Shown here: piece after piece, positions 9,603 to 17,276 of the stretch | Layout of the letters: the number at the start of each line of letters is the position of its first letter | Numbering within the stretch: the stretch's first letter is position 1 | NCBI RefSeq assembly: GCF_030683065.1 | Contig: NZ_JAUXMX010000052.1 | Span: 1 to 64,000, forward strand | Direction: 5' to 3' | Length of the DNA: 64,000 bases | From: Pseudomonas sp. | Lineage (GTDB): Bacteria > Pseudomonadota > Gammaproteobacteria > Pseudomonadales > Pseudomonadaceae | Made by a program: the position numbers and the translations under genes | The notes under the pieces: generated by a model | Database searches by the model: none | What the model was told of the DNA's origin: nothing | Seen by the model: only the letters and a program-made list of their open reading frames with translations

Positions 9603-9734
9603 TCACACCAGTTCGCGCTTCTCGCGCCGGCCGACTCGAATATCCTTCACTGTGGCCACGCCAATGACCACCAGTACAACGAGGGATATCAGCGGCCAGA
9701 TCAGTACATATAACGCCAATATAGATACGTGCAT
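9603..9734 (-). CDS. Small single-span membrane protein, probable transporter small subunit
   Basis: A 43-residue protein starting MHVSILALYV with one hydrophobic span (about residues 4-28) and a basic tail (VGRREKREL). GGGGAAGGAAC directly before the ATG at 9734 is a strong ribosome-binding site. It lies 63 bp downstream of the sodium:solute symporter gene on the same strand. Tiny partner subunits of this layout are known beside SSS- and NSS-type sodium symporters, which supports a role as small subunit of the 9798-11444 transporter. The pairing is inferred from position and composition. Confidence 0.75.
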   Translation of the reverse strand: MHVSILALYVLIWPLISLVVLVVIGVATVKDIRVGRREKRELV

Positions 9735-9797
9735 GTTCCTTCCCCTTGTTTGGCTGGCGCGCCATGGCGCACCAGCGGGTGTGAGTTCAGCTCATGC

Positions 9798-11444
9798 CTA
9801 AGCCTGAGGCTTGACCGGATCGTAGTTGATGACTTTTTGATCAATCTGCGCGAAGTCAAATTCGCTCGAACTCAGCAGGCTGATAGCGACACAGACGATG
9901 GTGCTGACGCCATAAGCCATCAGGGAGGCCAACAGCACGGTGTAGTCGCGCAGGAAACCGACGACGAAGAATGCCAGGGCAATGGCGCAGACGGTGCCGA
10001 CCAGCAAGCCGACACGACGACCGCAGAACCCGAAGGCCATCAGGCCAAGCACCACGCCGCCACCTACCGCAGCCAGCAACTCGAATAGCACGGCGATCAC
10101 GCTGATCATTGGCAGCAATTCAAAGCGGGCAATACAGAACATCAGCAAGCCGGCGATCACCGCCGAGGTAAAGGCCGCGTTGGTCACCCGACTCCAGAAA
10201 CAGCTGGCGATCACCGGAAACACAATCGCGCCCCAGAGTGCGCCGACAAACACCAGCATGATCAGAATGTCCATCGAGAAGCTGGCGAGGATTACCCCGA
10301 TCAGCGTAGCGGCGATCATGGTCAGCCTGCCGATAAACAGCATCTTGGTCGGGTCTGGTTTGTTTTTGGCGATATTTTTGCCGTACACATCAGCCATGAC
10401 AATTGCTGACATGGCGGACAGGTCCGAGTCGGCGGTCGAGGACAGCGAGCCGATCACCAGGATGAAGAACAGCCCGATAAATACCGGTGGCAGATACATC
10501 GAGACCATTTGCGGGATCAGGTTGTTCATATCGCCATCGATTGGCTCCATGCCCGTCATCAGGGCCATCAGGCCAATCATCCCCAGCCCGATGACAATCG
10601 CACCGTAGCCAATGGTCGCGGTGATAAAGGTCGGCTTGATGTGGTCTTCACGCACCGCAAACAGCCGCTGGGAAATCGTCTGGTTGCCAATCGCATAAGC
10701 CAGCACAGCGACAAAGAACGGAGCGCCCTGGTTGAGGATGGCGTCCATCGAGAACAGGTTTGCCTGTTCAGCTGTGAGCAGGCTCATACCGTCTGCGAGA
10801 ACCCCCGGTCCACCAAGAGCAAACAGCACCGCCGGAATAATCAGAATGGCGACCGCCATCATGGCCATCAGCTGGGCAAAGTCCGTCAGTACGGAGGCGC
10901 GAAAGCCCGACCACAGCGTGTAGGACAGCACCCCAGCCCCGGCGATTGCGACCCCGGCCTGGAAGGACAATGGCGAGAGCACCGAGACCAGCGCGCCCGA
11001 AGCCGTAAAGTTGACCATCAGGCTGATGATGCTGCCCAGGATATTGGAGGACGCCAGAATCAGCTGGCTGGAGGAGCCGTGTCGGGCATGAATCAACTCG
11101 CCCAGCGTATGCGCATTGGGTGCGAGTTCACGGAAGCGGCGACCAAAGGGATAGATGAATAGAATCATCAAGGCGCCCCACAACCCGTAATGCAGGGGGC
11201 CGGAAATGCCGTAGGTGTAGGCCGAGGTGGCGGCACCGTAGAACGAGGCCGCCCAAATCCAGGTGGCGGTCATGCTGGCAGCGCCAAGACCAAAGCCGAT
11301 CTGATGATTGGACACCATGAAGGCGTCGGTATTTTCCTTTTTCTTCTTGATCAGTAAGGTCAGCAAATAAGTGCCGCCGTAAAAGGCGATCAGCAAGGCG
11401 AGTACGGTCAGTGTCGAGAACTGATAGAAACTTTCTTCGTTCAT
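9798..11444 (-). CDS. Sodium:solute symporter (SSS family)
   Basis: A 548-residue polytopic membrane protein, counted from MNEESFYQF. Alternating hydrophobic segments and patches such as SMTATWIWAASFYGAA, FIYPFGRRFRELAPNAHT, SGFRASVLTDFAQ and FILVIGSLSSTADSDLSAMS match the SSS family. These carriers import sugars, amino acids, urea, organic acids or other solutes with sodium. The frame could extend nine codons upstream to a TTG at 11471, but the ATG at 11444 fits the usual N-terminus better. It precedes the 43-residue protein at 9603-9734 on the same strand. The substrate cannot be read from the sequence; the length and Ser-Ser-Thr motif resemble uncharacterised urea- or organic-acid-type members. 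Confidence 0.88.
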   Translation of the reverse strand: MNEESFYQFSTLTVLALLIAFYGGTYLLTLLIKKKKENTDAFMVSNHQIGFGLGAASMTATWIWAASFYGAATSAYTYGISGPLHYGLWGALMILFIYPFGRRFRELAPNAHTLGELIHARHGSSSQLILASSNILGSIISLMVNFTASGALVSVLSPLSFQAGVAIAGAGVLSYTLWSGFRASVLTDFAQLMAMMAVAILIIPAVLFALGGPGVLADGMSLLTAEQANLFSMDAILNQGAPFFVAVLAYAIGNQTISQRLFAVREDHIKPTFITATIGYGAIVIGLGMIGLMALMTGMEPIDGDMNNLIPQMVSMYLPPVFIGLFFILVIGSLSSTADSDLSAMSAIVMADVYGKNIAKNKPDPTKMLFIGRLTMIAATLIGVILASFSMDILIMLVFVGALWGAIVFPVIASCFWSRVTNAAFTSAVIAGLLMFCIARFELLPMISVIAVLFELLAAVGGGVVLGLMAFGFCGRRVGLLVGTVCAIALAFFVVGFLRDYTVLLASLMAYGVSTIVCVAISLLSSSEFDFAQIDQKVINYDPVKPQA

Positions 11445-12317
11445 TGGATACCCATGAGCTATGCAGCCCAATCATCCTTCGCAGGGGCCAGAATTCCGAG
11501 TACGGAGCGGCCACCGCAGGACGTAAGCAAAAACAGAACATCTTTCTAGGAATGTCTGTAGCGAGGTGAAGGCTGCGATTGGCAGCACTCGTCGTGCAGG
11601 AGTCGGACGCTAGAAACGCCGTGGTAAAGCGGATAGACGAACGCAGACATTGGGAGCACTGAAAAGTGCTCAATATGTCGATGCGGTGGCAATAACCCTA
11701 CCCGCTCAAGCCTGGCCCGTCCAGGCATGATTCCCCTGCCCGTCCTCCGGACAGCAACCACAAGCGGCTGGATGAACTCAAAATGATCGGGGCTTGCGGT
11801 GGGTCGAAACCCGCGAGGCAAGCGCGTCGCCGCACATCTATTAACGCCAGGCGTGACGGCATACTGGGCGTAAGACGTGGAACCCAAGGCCATATCGCTT
11901 GCCTTGCTCAGACCAGGCGCAGCATTGTTCGCAGCCAACGCGTCCAGGCCTTCCAGATAATTCACGTGGGTATTTCGAAGGTTTTTGCCATCTGACGAAG
12001 ATCATCTTGCGGCACAGTTGAGCTCATCATCCGGCCGAATAAGACCACGCCTTCGCTCCTGGTCCCTTCACCACAGAGACAGCATGGCAGGCATCCACCC
12101 GATTTTTTGCCTTCATGGCACACCGACAACTGCCTTGCAAACCACCGCACCTGACAACCTGTTTTGGCTGGCCTGCATGACCATTCCGCGGCTAAATCCT
12201 CGGGAGTTACGCCAAGAACCGCAAGCCAATCGGCATCGGTGATGCCTGACTAAGGCGACAAATAAGACTAATCTCACCCCACAAAAGCAATTAATGATCT
12301 GCTGGGGGAGAAACCGG
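11445..12317. other. Intergenic region, no certain gene
   Basis: About 870 bp between divergent genes for the symporter and the HD-GYP protein. Two adjoining - strand frames (11546-12150) have protein-like stretches, for example NYLEGLDALAANNAAPGLS, but no convincing ribosome-binding site or family. They may be relics. The promoters of both flanking genes should lie here. Confidence 0.4.
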
Positions 12318-13433
12318 ATGTCGCACTTGCACGATTTGCAAGAACAAGGCCCGCTGCAGCTCAAGCTCGGTTACCTGCTGCAAACCCTGCAGCACAAATA
12401 CCCGGAGGTGGAGCGCTTGGCCGTGGCGCTCTATGACCACGGCAGTGATTGGGTGAAAACCTTTGTTGCCGTAGAAAACCAGCCCAATCCCTTGCCGCTC
12501 TACCACGCCCGCCTAAGTCAAACCACCTGGCTGCAGACCGTGGCAGCCAGCCAGACACCGCGCATCATTAACGACTTTAGCGTGCTGCAAAATAGTCAGA
12601 AGCTTCATGTCAGAGCCCTGCTCGATGCTGGCTACCGCGCCAGCTACACCCTGCCGATGTGTGTGAATGGCTACTTTTTTGGCTTCGTGTTTTTCAACGC
12701 GCGCACGCCTAATCTGTTCCAGGGCATGTTGCTGAACGAACTGGATGTACTCGGCCACTTGGCCAGCCTGATGGTCTACAACGAACGCTCCAGCGTGCGC
12801 ACCTTACTGGCCACACTTAAGTCCGCCATGACCCTGACCCATGCCCGCGACCCGGAAACCGGCAACCACCTTGACCGCATGTCGCGCTACTCGCGGCTGA
12901 TCGCGCAAAAGCTGGCCGACCAACGCGGCCTGGACGACAGTTTTGTAGAGCACGTTTACCTGTTCGCCCCGTTGCACGACCTCGGCAAAATCACCATTCC
13001 CGACCGCGTACTGCTCAAACCAGGCCGCCTGGACGACGACGAACAACGCATCATGCGTCATCACTCGCGCGCAGGCCTGGAGCTGATTGATCAGCTGCTG
13101 GCCAATTTCGGCCTGGCCAGCGTCAGCCAGGTAGAGATGCTGCGCAACATCGTCTTGCACCATCATGAGCTCTACGACGGCAGCGGCTACCCAGACGGTC
13201 TGGCCGGTGAGGCCATTCCGCTGGAGTCGCGCATTGTCACGGTATCCGATGTGTTCGATGCCCTGACCAGCGACCGCCCTTATAAATCAGCCTGGAGCAA
13301 TGAAGACGCCTTTGCCTGGATGAGTGAGCGCTCCGGCACCATGTTCGACCCCGACTGCCTGCAAGCGCTGCTGGCACAAGCTGACGACATGGTGCACATC
13401 CAACACTGCTTCCGCGAGAACGTCTTCGGCTAG
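12318..13433 (+). CDS. HD-GYP domain protein, probable cyclic-di-GMP phosphodiesterase
   Basis: A 371-residue protein started at ATG 12318, eight bases after GGGGGAG; an upstream in-frame ATG at 12294 lacks such a site. Residues about 15-155 look like a GAF-type sensory domain (LALYDHGSDW, TLPMCVNGYFFGFVFF). Residues about 160-360 are an HD-GYP domain: THARDPETGNHLDR, the metal-binding HD pair at 220-221 in PLHDLGKI, HHHE at 281-284 and the GYP signature at 290-292 (DGSGYPDGL). Such enzymes hydrolyse cyclic-di-GMP and lower biofilm-promoting signal levels. No membrane segment is seen, so it should be cytosolic. It stands alone. Confidence 0.88.
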   Translation: MSHLHDLQEQGPLQLKLGYLLQTLQHKYPEVERLAVALYDHGSDWVKTFVAVENQPNPLPLYHARLSQTTWLQTVAASQTPRIINDFSVLQNSQKLHVRALLDAGYRASYTLPMCVNGYFFGFVFFNARTPNLFQGMLLNELDVLGHLASLMVYNERSSVRTLLATLKSAMTLTHARDPETGNHLDRMSRYSRLIAQKLADQRGLDDSFVEHVYLFAPLHDLGKITIPDRVLLKPGRLDDDEQRIMRHHSRAGLELIDQLLANFGLASVSQVEMLRNIVLHHHELYDGSGYPDGLAGEAIPLESRIVTVSDVFDALTSDRPYKSAWSNEDAFAWMSERSGTMFDPDCLQALLAQADDMVHIQHCFRENVFG

Positions 13434-13659
13434 CAGCAGCCCCATGGCTATAACGCTGCCAGTGGGCCAATAACTCTGGCACCTCGGCCTCATCGTCGAG
13501 GCGGGCCAGTTCGCGGTTATCGAGCAAGGCCTGCACCTGCGGATCGCTCATGCTCAGGCCCATCGCACCCTCGGGTAAACAGGCGGTAATGCGATAAGGC
13601 TGCGACTGCGCATCGGTGCAAAGATTGTGCATATATCGAGCACCGTCGTATCCCAGCAC
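13434..13659 (-). other. Unrecognised - strand frame, possible gene relic
   Basis: A - strand frame starting near 13659 reads MLGYDGARYMHNLC, then QPYRITACLPEGAMGLSMSD and LLDNRELARLDDEAEVPELL, which look like real protein. It continues antisense into the end of the HD-GYP gene, where it loses protein character. This suggests the tail of an older gene cut when the HD-GYP gene's end was joined to it. I do not recognise the family. Confidence 0.3.
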
Positions 13660-13706
13660 AGCATTCGCAAGAAAGCCGCAGTAGGCGTGGGTCTTTTCAC
13701 CCGCTC

Positions 13707-14108
13707 TTAGTATTTAGCCAATACCAACGTGTCTTCATCGCGATAAGCAATCAGCAGCAAGCTGGCCGCGAAGATGATTAGCGAGGGGTAGAACAGCGCA
13801 TTGCTGCCTGCCAAGACCCAACTCCATGGATCGATTACCGACTGCAGCACGGCAAGGAGTGAGGCCGCGTTTAAGAGCACCTGCGCTGGGTAGACCCAAC
13901 GCCGCGCAAAACCAACGACCACAGCCAAACCAATGAGTATTTGCAGCACACCCGCCACCTGCAGCGCGCTCTCGATTGCGAGAAAGCCGAAGTAGAACTT
14001 GTTGGCCACTGCCATGCCGTGCTCGACGTTGAACACCTTGTCGGCGCCCCAGATGACCAGCAGCCAGCCCAGCGATACGCGCAGTAGCATCAGGGTCCAG
14101 ATTTTCAT
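13707..14108 (-). CDS. DoxX-like small membrane protein
   Basis: A 133-residue protein from MKIWTLMLLRVSLGWL, with AAGGAG eight bases before the ATG at 14108. Four hydrophobic segments (about residues 4-22, 45-70, 73-92 and 100-122) and the sequence LLRVSLGWLLVIWGADKVFN fit the DoxX/DoxD-like membrane family. Members have been linked to redox and thiol or sulfur handling, but function varies and none is claimed here. An arsS-like relic lies just upstream on the same strand. Confidence 0.75.
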   Translation of the reverse strand: MKIWTLMLLRVSLGWLLVIWGADKVFNVEHGMAVANKFYFGFLAIESALQVAGVLQILIGLAVVVGFARRWVYPAQVLLNAASLLAVLQSVIDPWSWVLAGSNALFYPSLIIFAASLLLIAYRDEDTLVLAKY

Positions 14109-14192
14109 TGCAGCTTCTCCTTGTAATGACCGAGTTCGTGCCCCGACCATGGTTGTCCACCACGACCGGGTTGGTCGGGTGGCTTTGGGGAC

Positions 14193-14320
14193 ATCATTGT
14201 TTGCCGAGATGCCGACTGATAAAGGCGCGGTCGTACAGGTAGCCCTGCCAGTCGACGCTCACCAGACTTTTGCACATCACCGAGTCGAGGTTTTCCGGGC
14301 GGTAGCTGGATTGACCTGCA
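14193..14320 (-). pseudogene. Relic of an ArsS-like radical SAM protein (C-terminus)
   Basis: The - strand encodes YRPENLDSVMCKSLVSVDWQ, then GYLYDRAFISRHLGKQ and a TGA at 14193-14195. This closely resembles the C-terminal end of the ArsS/DUF3641 radical SAM family, which typically reads like GLMCRxTLSVDWQGxLYDCDFNQ. Here the final conserved Cys-Asp-Phe-Asn is changed to Arg-Ala-Phe-Ile, and upstream coding sense is lost within about 130 bp. It appears to be the decayed remnant of an arsenosugar-type gene. Assignment rests on memory of the family motif. Confidence 0.45.
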
Positions 14321-14457
14321 ATGCTTGCAGTTGGCCTCGGGCGATCGCGGGAAAACTCAACGCATTGAGTAGGGGTAAAGTGGCATGCATGAGGATTCAG
14401 TCTCTTGGAATACTGCTCTTTTGAGACGCGAGGCGCGCATTCGTTACGGCGACTCGT

Positions 14458-15150
14458 TTACGCCATGGGTTGCCGGTAGACCGCTGACAAGCGGCTAGCC
14501 ACTTCGCCAAAGCCCTCAAGTGTGATATCGGGTTGGCTCTCCCATGGGTCGAACTGGCTGGTCGGATCGCGCCGCAGCCAGGCACTGCGCAGGCCGGCAT
14601 GGGCGGCCCCGAGGACATCGAAAGGGTTGCTCGACACCAGGCATAGCTGAGCAGCGGGCACGCCACAGCTGCGCACAAGGTGGGCGTAGACAGCCGGGTC
14701 CGGCTTGAATGAGCGCACATCCTCGACGCTCACCACCGATGTGAAGTAATGGCCAATACCGGCCCGTTCCAGCAACCGCTGCACAGCGGCGCGGCTGCCA
14801 TTTGAGAAGGCATATAAATGCATGCCTTGCTTATGCAACGCTTCCAACCCCGCTGGCACATCGGCAAAGGCATCGAGGTCGGCATAGGCCTGCATGGCCA
14901 GTTCGATCGCCTCTTCGCCGATCGCTACCGCATGCTCGCGACAGGCAAACACCAGGGCTTGCCGGGTACACACCGAGAAATCGCAGTAGTCATGCATCAA
15001 GCCCCGGCGAAAGCTGTACTCCAGCTGCTTCTGTCGCCATGACCGCGAGACGGCCGGGGCCTTGTCGCCGATCAGATCGGTCAGCCTGGCGAGCACGGCC
15101 TGGGTATCGATCAAGGTGCCATAGATGTCGAAGGCAACAGCGTTGCTCAT
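14458..15150 (-). CDS. Haloacid dehalogenase type II (HAD superfamily)
   Basis: A 230-residue protein with ATG at 15150 preceded by AGGAG. HAD motif I is AFDIYGTL with nucleophile Asp8. Motif II is YAFSNGS, motif III is the Lys in SFKPDPAVY, and motif IV is SSNPFDVLGAAHAGL. The SSNxFDVxGA form is typical of L-2-haloacid dehalogenases, which replace the halogen of 2-haloacids with hydroxide through an Asp-ester intermediate. It sits 62 bp after the TetR gene on the same strand, so the regulator may be co-transcribed with it. The physiological substrate could be another 2-substituted acid. Confidence 0.85.
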   Translation of the reverse strand: MSNAVAFDIYGTLIDTQAVLARLTDLIGDKAPAVSRSWRQKQLEYSFRRGLMHDYCDFSVCTRQALVFACREHAVAIGEEAIELAMQAYADLDAFADVPAGLEALHKQGMHLYAFSNGSRAAVQRLLERAGIGHYFTSVVSVEDVRSFKPDPAVYAHLVRSCGVPAAQLCLVSSNPFDVLGAAHAGLRSAWLRRDPTSQFDPWESQPDITLEGFGEVASRLSAVYRQPMA

Positions 15151-15212
15151 GGGGAACTCCTGGTTATGTCACTCACTTTCGGACTGATAAGTCCAAAATA
15201 AGGCAAAAAAAT

Positions 15213-15806
15213 TCAGCGAACGTTCACCATCACTAATTCGATGACTGTAAGTAGATCTTTCCGAGCGATAGCGGACTTGGCCTGGGTGCGTAAGCCGCTC
15301 ATGGCGCAGTGCATATAAAGCGCCAGGGCGACGGGAGATTGCCTCTCCGACAACTCGCCGCGAGCCTGGGCCTGCTCGAAGGCGCACTCGAATACCTGGC
15401 GGAATCGCCGTGTGGCCAACTCGATCAAGGACTGCACGGCAGGGTCTGTGGTGGAGAATTCGTTGGCCACGTTAACCAGCATGCAGCCACGTGGTGTGCC
15501 GCGCTGCGCATCGTCAAGCACGGACAGCAAGCAGCCGCGAATAAAGCCCAGCGGCGAATCGGCCTGCTCCAGGCGCTCACGCATCTGCGCGGCGCGCGTG
15601 TTGAAATAGCGGGTGAAGGCGGCCTCGAACAGGCTCTGCTTGTTGCCGAAGCTCTCGTACAGGCTGCTCTTGGACAGCCCCGTGGCTATCAGCAGATCCT
15701 GCAGGCTGGTGGCCTCATAGCCCTGACTCCAGAAAAGCTGCATGGCATTTTCCAGAACAAGGTCGGGGTCGAAGTTTCTTGGGCGTCCGCGGTTCATGCC
15801 ACGCAT
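15213..15806 (-). CDS. TetR/AcrR family transcriptional regulator
   Basis: A protein of about 197 residues with an N-terminal TetR helix-turn-helix: AMQLFWSQGYEATSLQDLLI followed by ATGLSKSSLYESFGNKQSLF. The C-terminal ligand domain resembles those of YcdC/AcuR-like regulators. Two in-frame ATGs (15806 and 15797) are possible and neither has a clear ribosome-binding site. It lies directly upstream of the dehalogenase gene on the same strand and probably controls it and itself. It is the last gene before the left repeat of the island. Confidence 0.85.
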   Translation of the reverse strand: MRGMNRGRPRNFDPDLVLENAMQLFWSQGYEATSLQDLLIATGLSKSSLYESFGNKQSLFEAAFTRYFNTRAAQMRERLEQADSPLGFIRGCLLSVLDDAQRGTPRGCMLVNVANEFSTTDPAVQSLIELATRRFRQVFECAFEQAQARGELSERQSPVALALYMHCAMSGLRTQAKSAIARKDLLTVIELVMVNVR

Positions 15807-15964
15807 TCTGGACCGATCATTATTTAATTCACAGCGCCGCTGCCCCAAAGCTGTAACAAAATCCCTTGCCCAGCATCAGAGCCGGACATCCGGTCAACCA
15901 CCAATTTCGCTAGCGACGGCTGTAGCCGGCTCTGGGACACCAGCCTTGTCGAGCCGAGCGCACC

Positions 15965-16090
15965 CCTAAAAATACCCCTAAAATCCCCGGATGCCTATGG
16001 AACGCCATGTACAAAAAAACCGGCAAAAGGGCCGTTTTCTGGGGCTTCCAGAGCATTCAGTAGACTGCTATGGAAGCTATCATGGTGCCC
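15965..16090. repeat. Left direct repeat of the tRNA-Leu island (att-like)
   Basis: These 126 bp repeat at 30068-30192 with few differences. The copy contains, on the - strand, the last 6 bases of tRNA-Leu (GGCACCA end), the tRNA's 3' flank, a rho-independent terminator hairpin (about 16013-16037, here with a bulge) and G4/T-rich units (GGGGATTTTA, GGGGTATTTTTA). Such units resemble arm-type sites found beside tyrosine integrase genes. It marks the distal end of the element and was probably made during integration or tandem accretion at the tRNA. Confidence 0.8.
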
Positions 16091-17276
16091 GATTAGTTAC
16101 GTCTTGCAAGGCTGCATTGATTTCCTGCACATACGTTGACGCGACACCCAAAGCGATAGCCAGATCGTCTTGGGTGAAGTCATTACCATCAAGCAGAACC
16201 CTGCGAGCCGCGTCCAACCCTGACCGTGAAGACACATACCGTACCCCCGGCCAATGCTTGGCTGACTCAGCGGAAAGAGGCAAGGAAAAGTCCCCCTCAA
16301 AAGCAACAAGATCCGACTCTCGGATAAATGGGAAAACACCCAACCAGTTGTGCTTGTAGATTTTTACCCAAACCCCAGCGGGCCAATGCAACTGCCTGAT
16401 GTGCAGGGAGTAGAAGATGACGGCCTTATCGTTTGCGGATCGCTCACGCTCAACTTGAAGCTGGCCTGGATCAACCCCCAGGACAGGCTCCTTGCCTAGA
16501 CGCTCTTCCAGATCGACAAATGCATCAACCACCTTACGTTCAATGCAGCTGTTATGTTGCCTCACGATCTCTTTGTAAGCCGCCTCGTTCTTGCTAAAAA
16601 GCTCCCAGCACAACGCTTGAGTTCGAGTACTTCCTGTCATATGCAGCTCGATATGGTTTACAAATTGATCAATGAAAACAGCTGCATTTTTAGACAAACC
16701 AGGCGCACGCGTGCAGGCCCTGCAGATATCAGCAATCTGCCCATAATCCATGCAATACACCGGTACGCCGTCCTGCGTATTGGCAGTCTTGGGCACTCGC
16801 CCATTTGGACTTAAGAAGACCATTGCCTGCTTAAACCCAGGAAAACGCTCACCCAGTGTCGCTTGATACCGGGCGACCTGCTTCTCCTGCTCACCGGCAT
16901 CCAACTTGTTCTCGATGCCAATGACCAGTTGATGCGCCGGAAAGACGATGACCAGATCAATGCAATTCAGCTCTCGGTAGACCTGAGAGTGCACATTCGG
17001 TTTAACCACTGCTAATAACGCCCCTGAATCCAGCGCTTCACCTGAGAACAGTCGCGTCTGCGGCTGCAGCAGTGCCATAACGAATCGATTGAGAAAATCC
17101 GGCCCCAGGTTGTGGAGCCCGGCGCGATTCAGAAACGTTGCCAGGATGCGCGAATGCACCAGTTCCTTGCTATGAATCCCCATAGCCCTAAAGGGCTCAA
17201 ACTGGTGAGTAAACTCAGTCAGCTCCGCGAATGCCGGATCCTGCATCAGGGCTTCAACCATCTCCGGGGCGCTCAT
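16080..17276 (-). CDS. PD-(D/E)XK nuclease family protein (PDDEXK_4-like)
   Basis: A 398-residue protein. The N-terminal half holds a PD-(D/E)XK core of the PDDEXK_4 type: Glu39 in HSKELVHS, Asp107 in ELNCIDLVIV, then Glu122 and Lys124 in LVIGIENKLD, followed by EKQVARYQ. The C-terminal half is unassigned. Its start overlaps the hsdR stop as ATGA (17273-17276), so it is translationally coupled to the restriction system and is probably an accessory defence nuclease. The last three residues (Arg-Ala-Pro) and the TGA are read from the repeated tRNA-Leu 3' end CGGGCACCATGA. Base composition looks more AT-rich than that of the hsd genes. Confidence 0.85.
   Translation of the reverse strand: MSAPEMVEALMQDPAFAELTEFTHQFEPFRAMGIHSKELVHSRILATFLNRAGLHNLGPDFLNRFVMALLQPQTRLFSGEALDSGALLAVVKPNVHSQVYRELNCIDLVIVFPAHQLVIGIENKLDAGEQEKQVARYQATLGERFPGFKQAMVFLSPNGRVPKTANTQDGVPVYCMDYGQIADICRACTRAPGLSKNAAVFIDQFVNHIELHMTGSTRTQALCWELFSKNEAAYKEIVRQHNSCIERKVVDAFVDLEERLGKEPVLGVDPGQLQVERERSANDKAVIFYSLHIRQLHWPAGVWVKIYKHNWLGVFPFIRESDLVAFEGDFSLPLSAESAKHWPGVRYVSSRSGLDAARRVLLDGNDFTQDDLAIALGVASTYVQEINAALQDVTNRAP

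Noticed and set aside
11546..12150. Two adjoining - strand frames between the symporter and HD-GYP genes
   Set aside because: They have some protein-like sequence but no clear start signals or family, so they are mentioned only as possible relics.
16011..16040. CRISPR-like or phage repeat reading of the left island repeat
   Set aside because: The sequence is a single terminator hairpin copied from the tRNA-Leu flank; there is no spacer-repeat series anywhere in the window.
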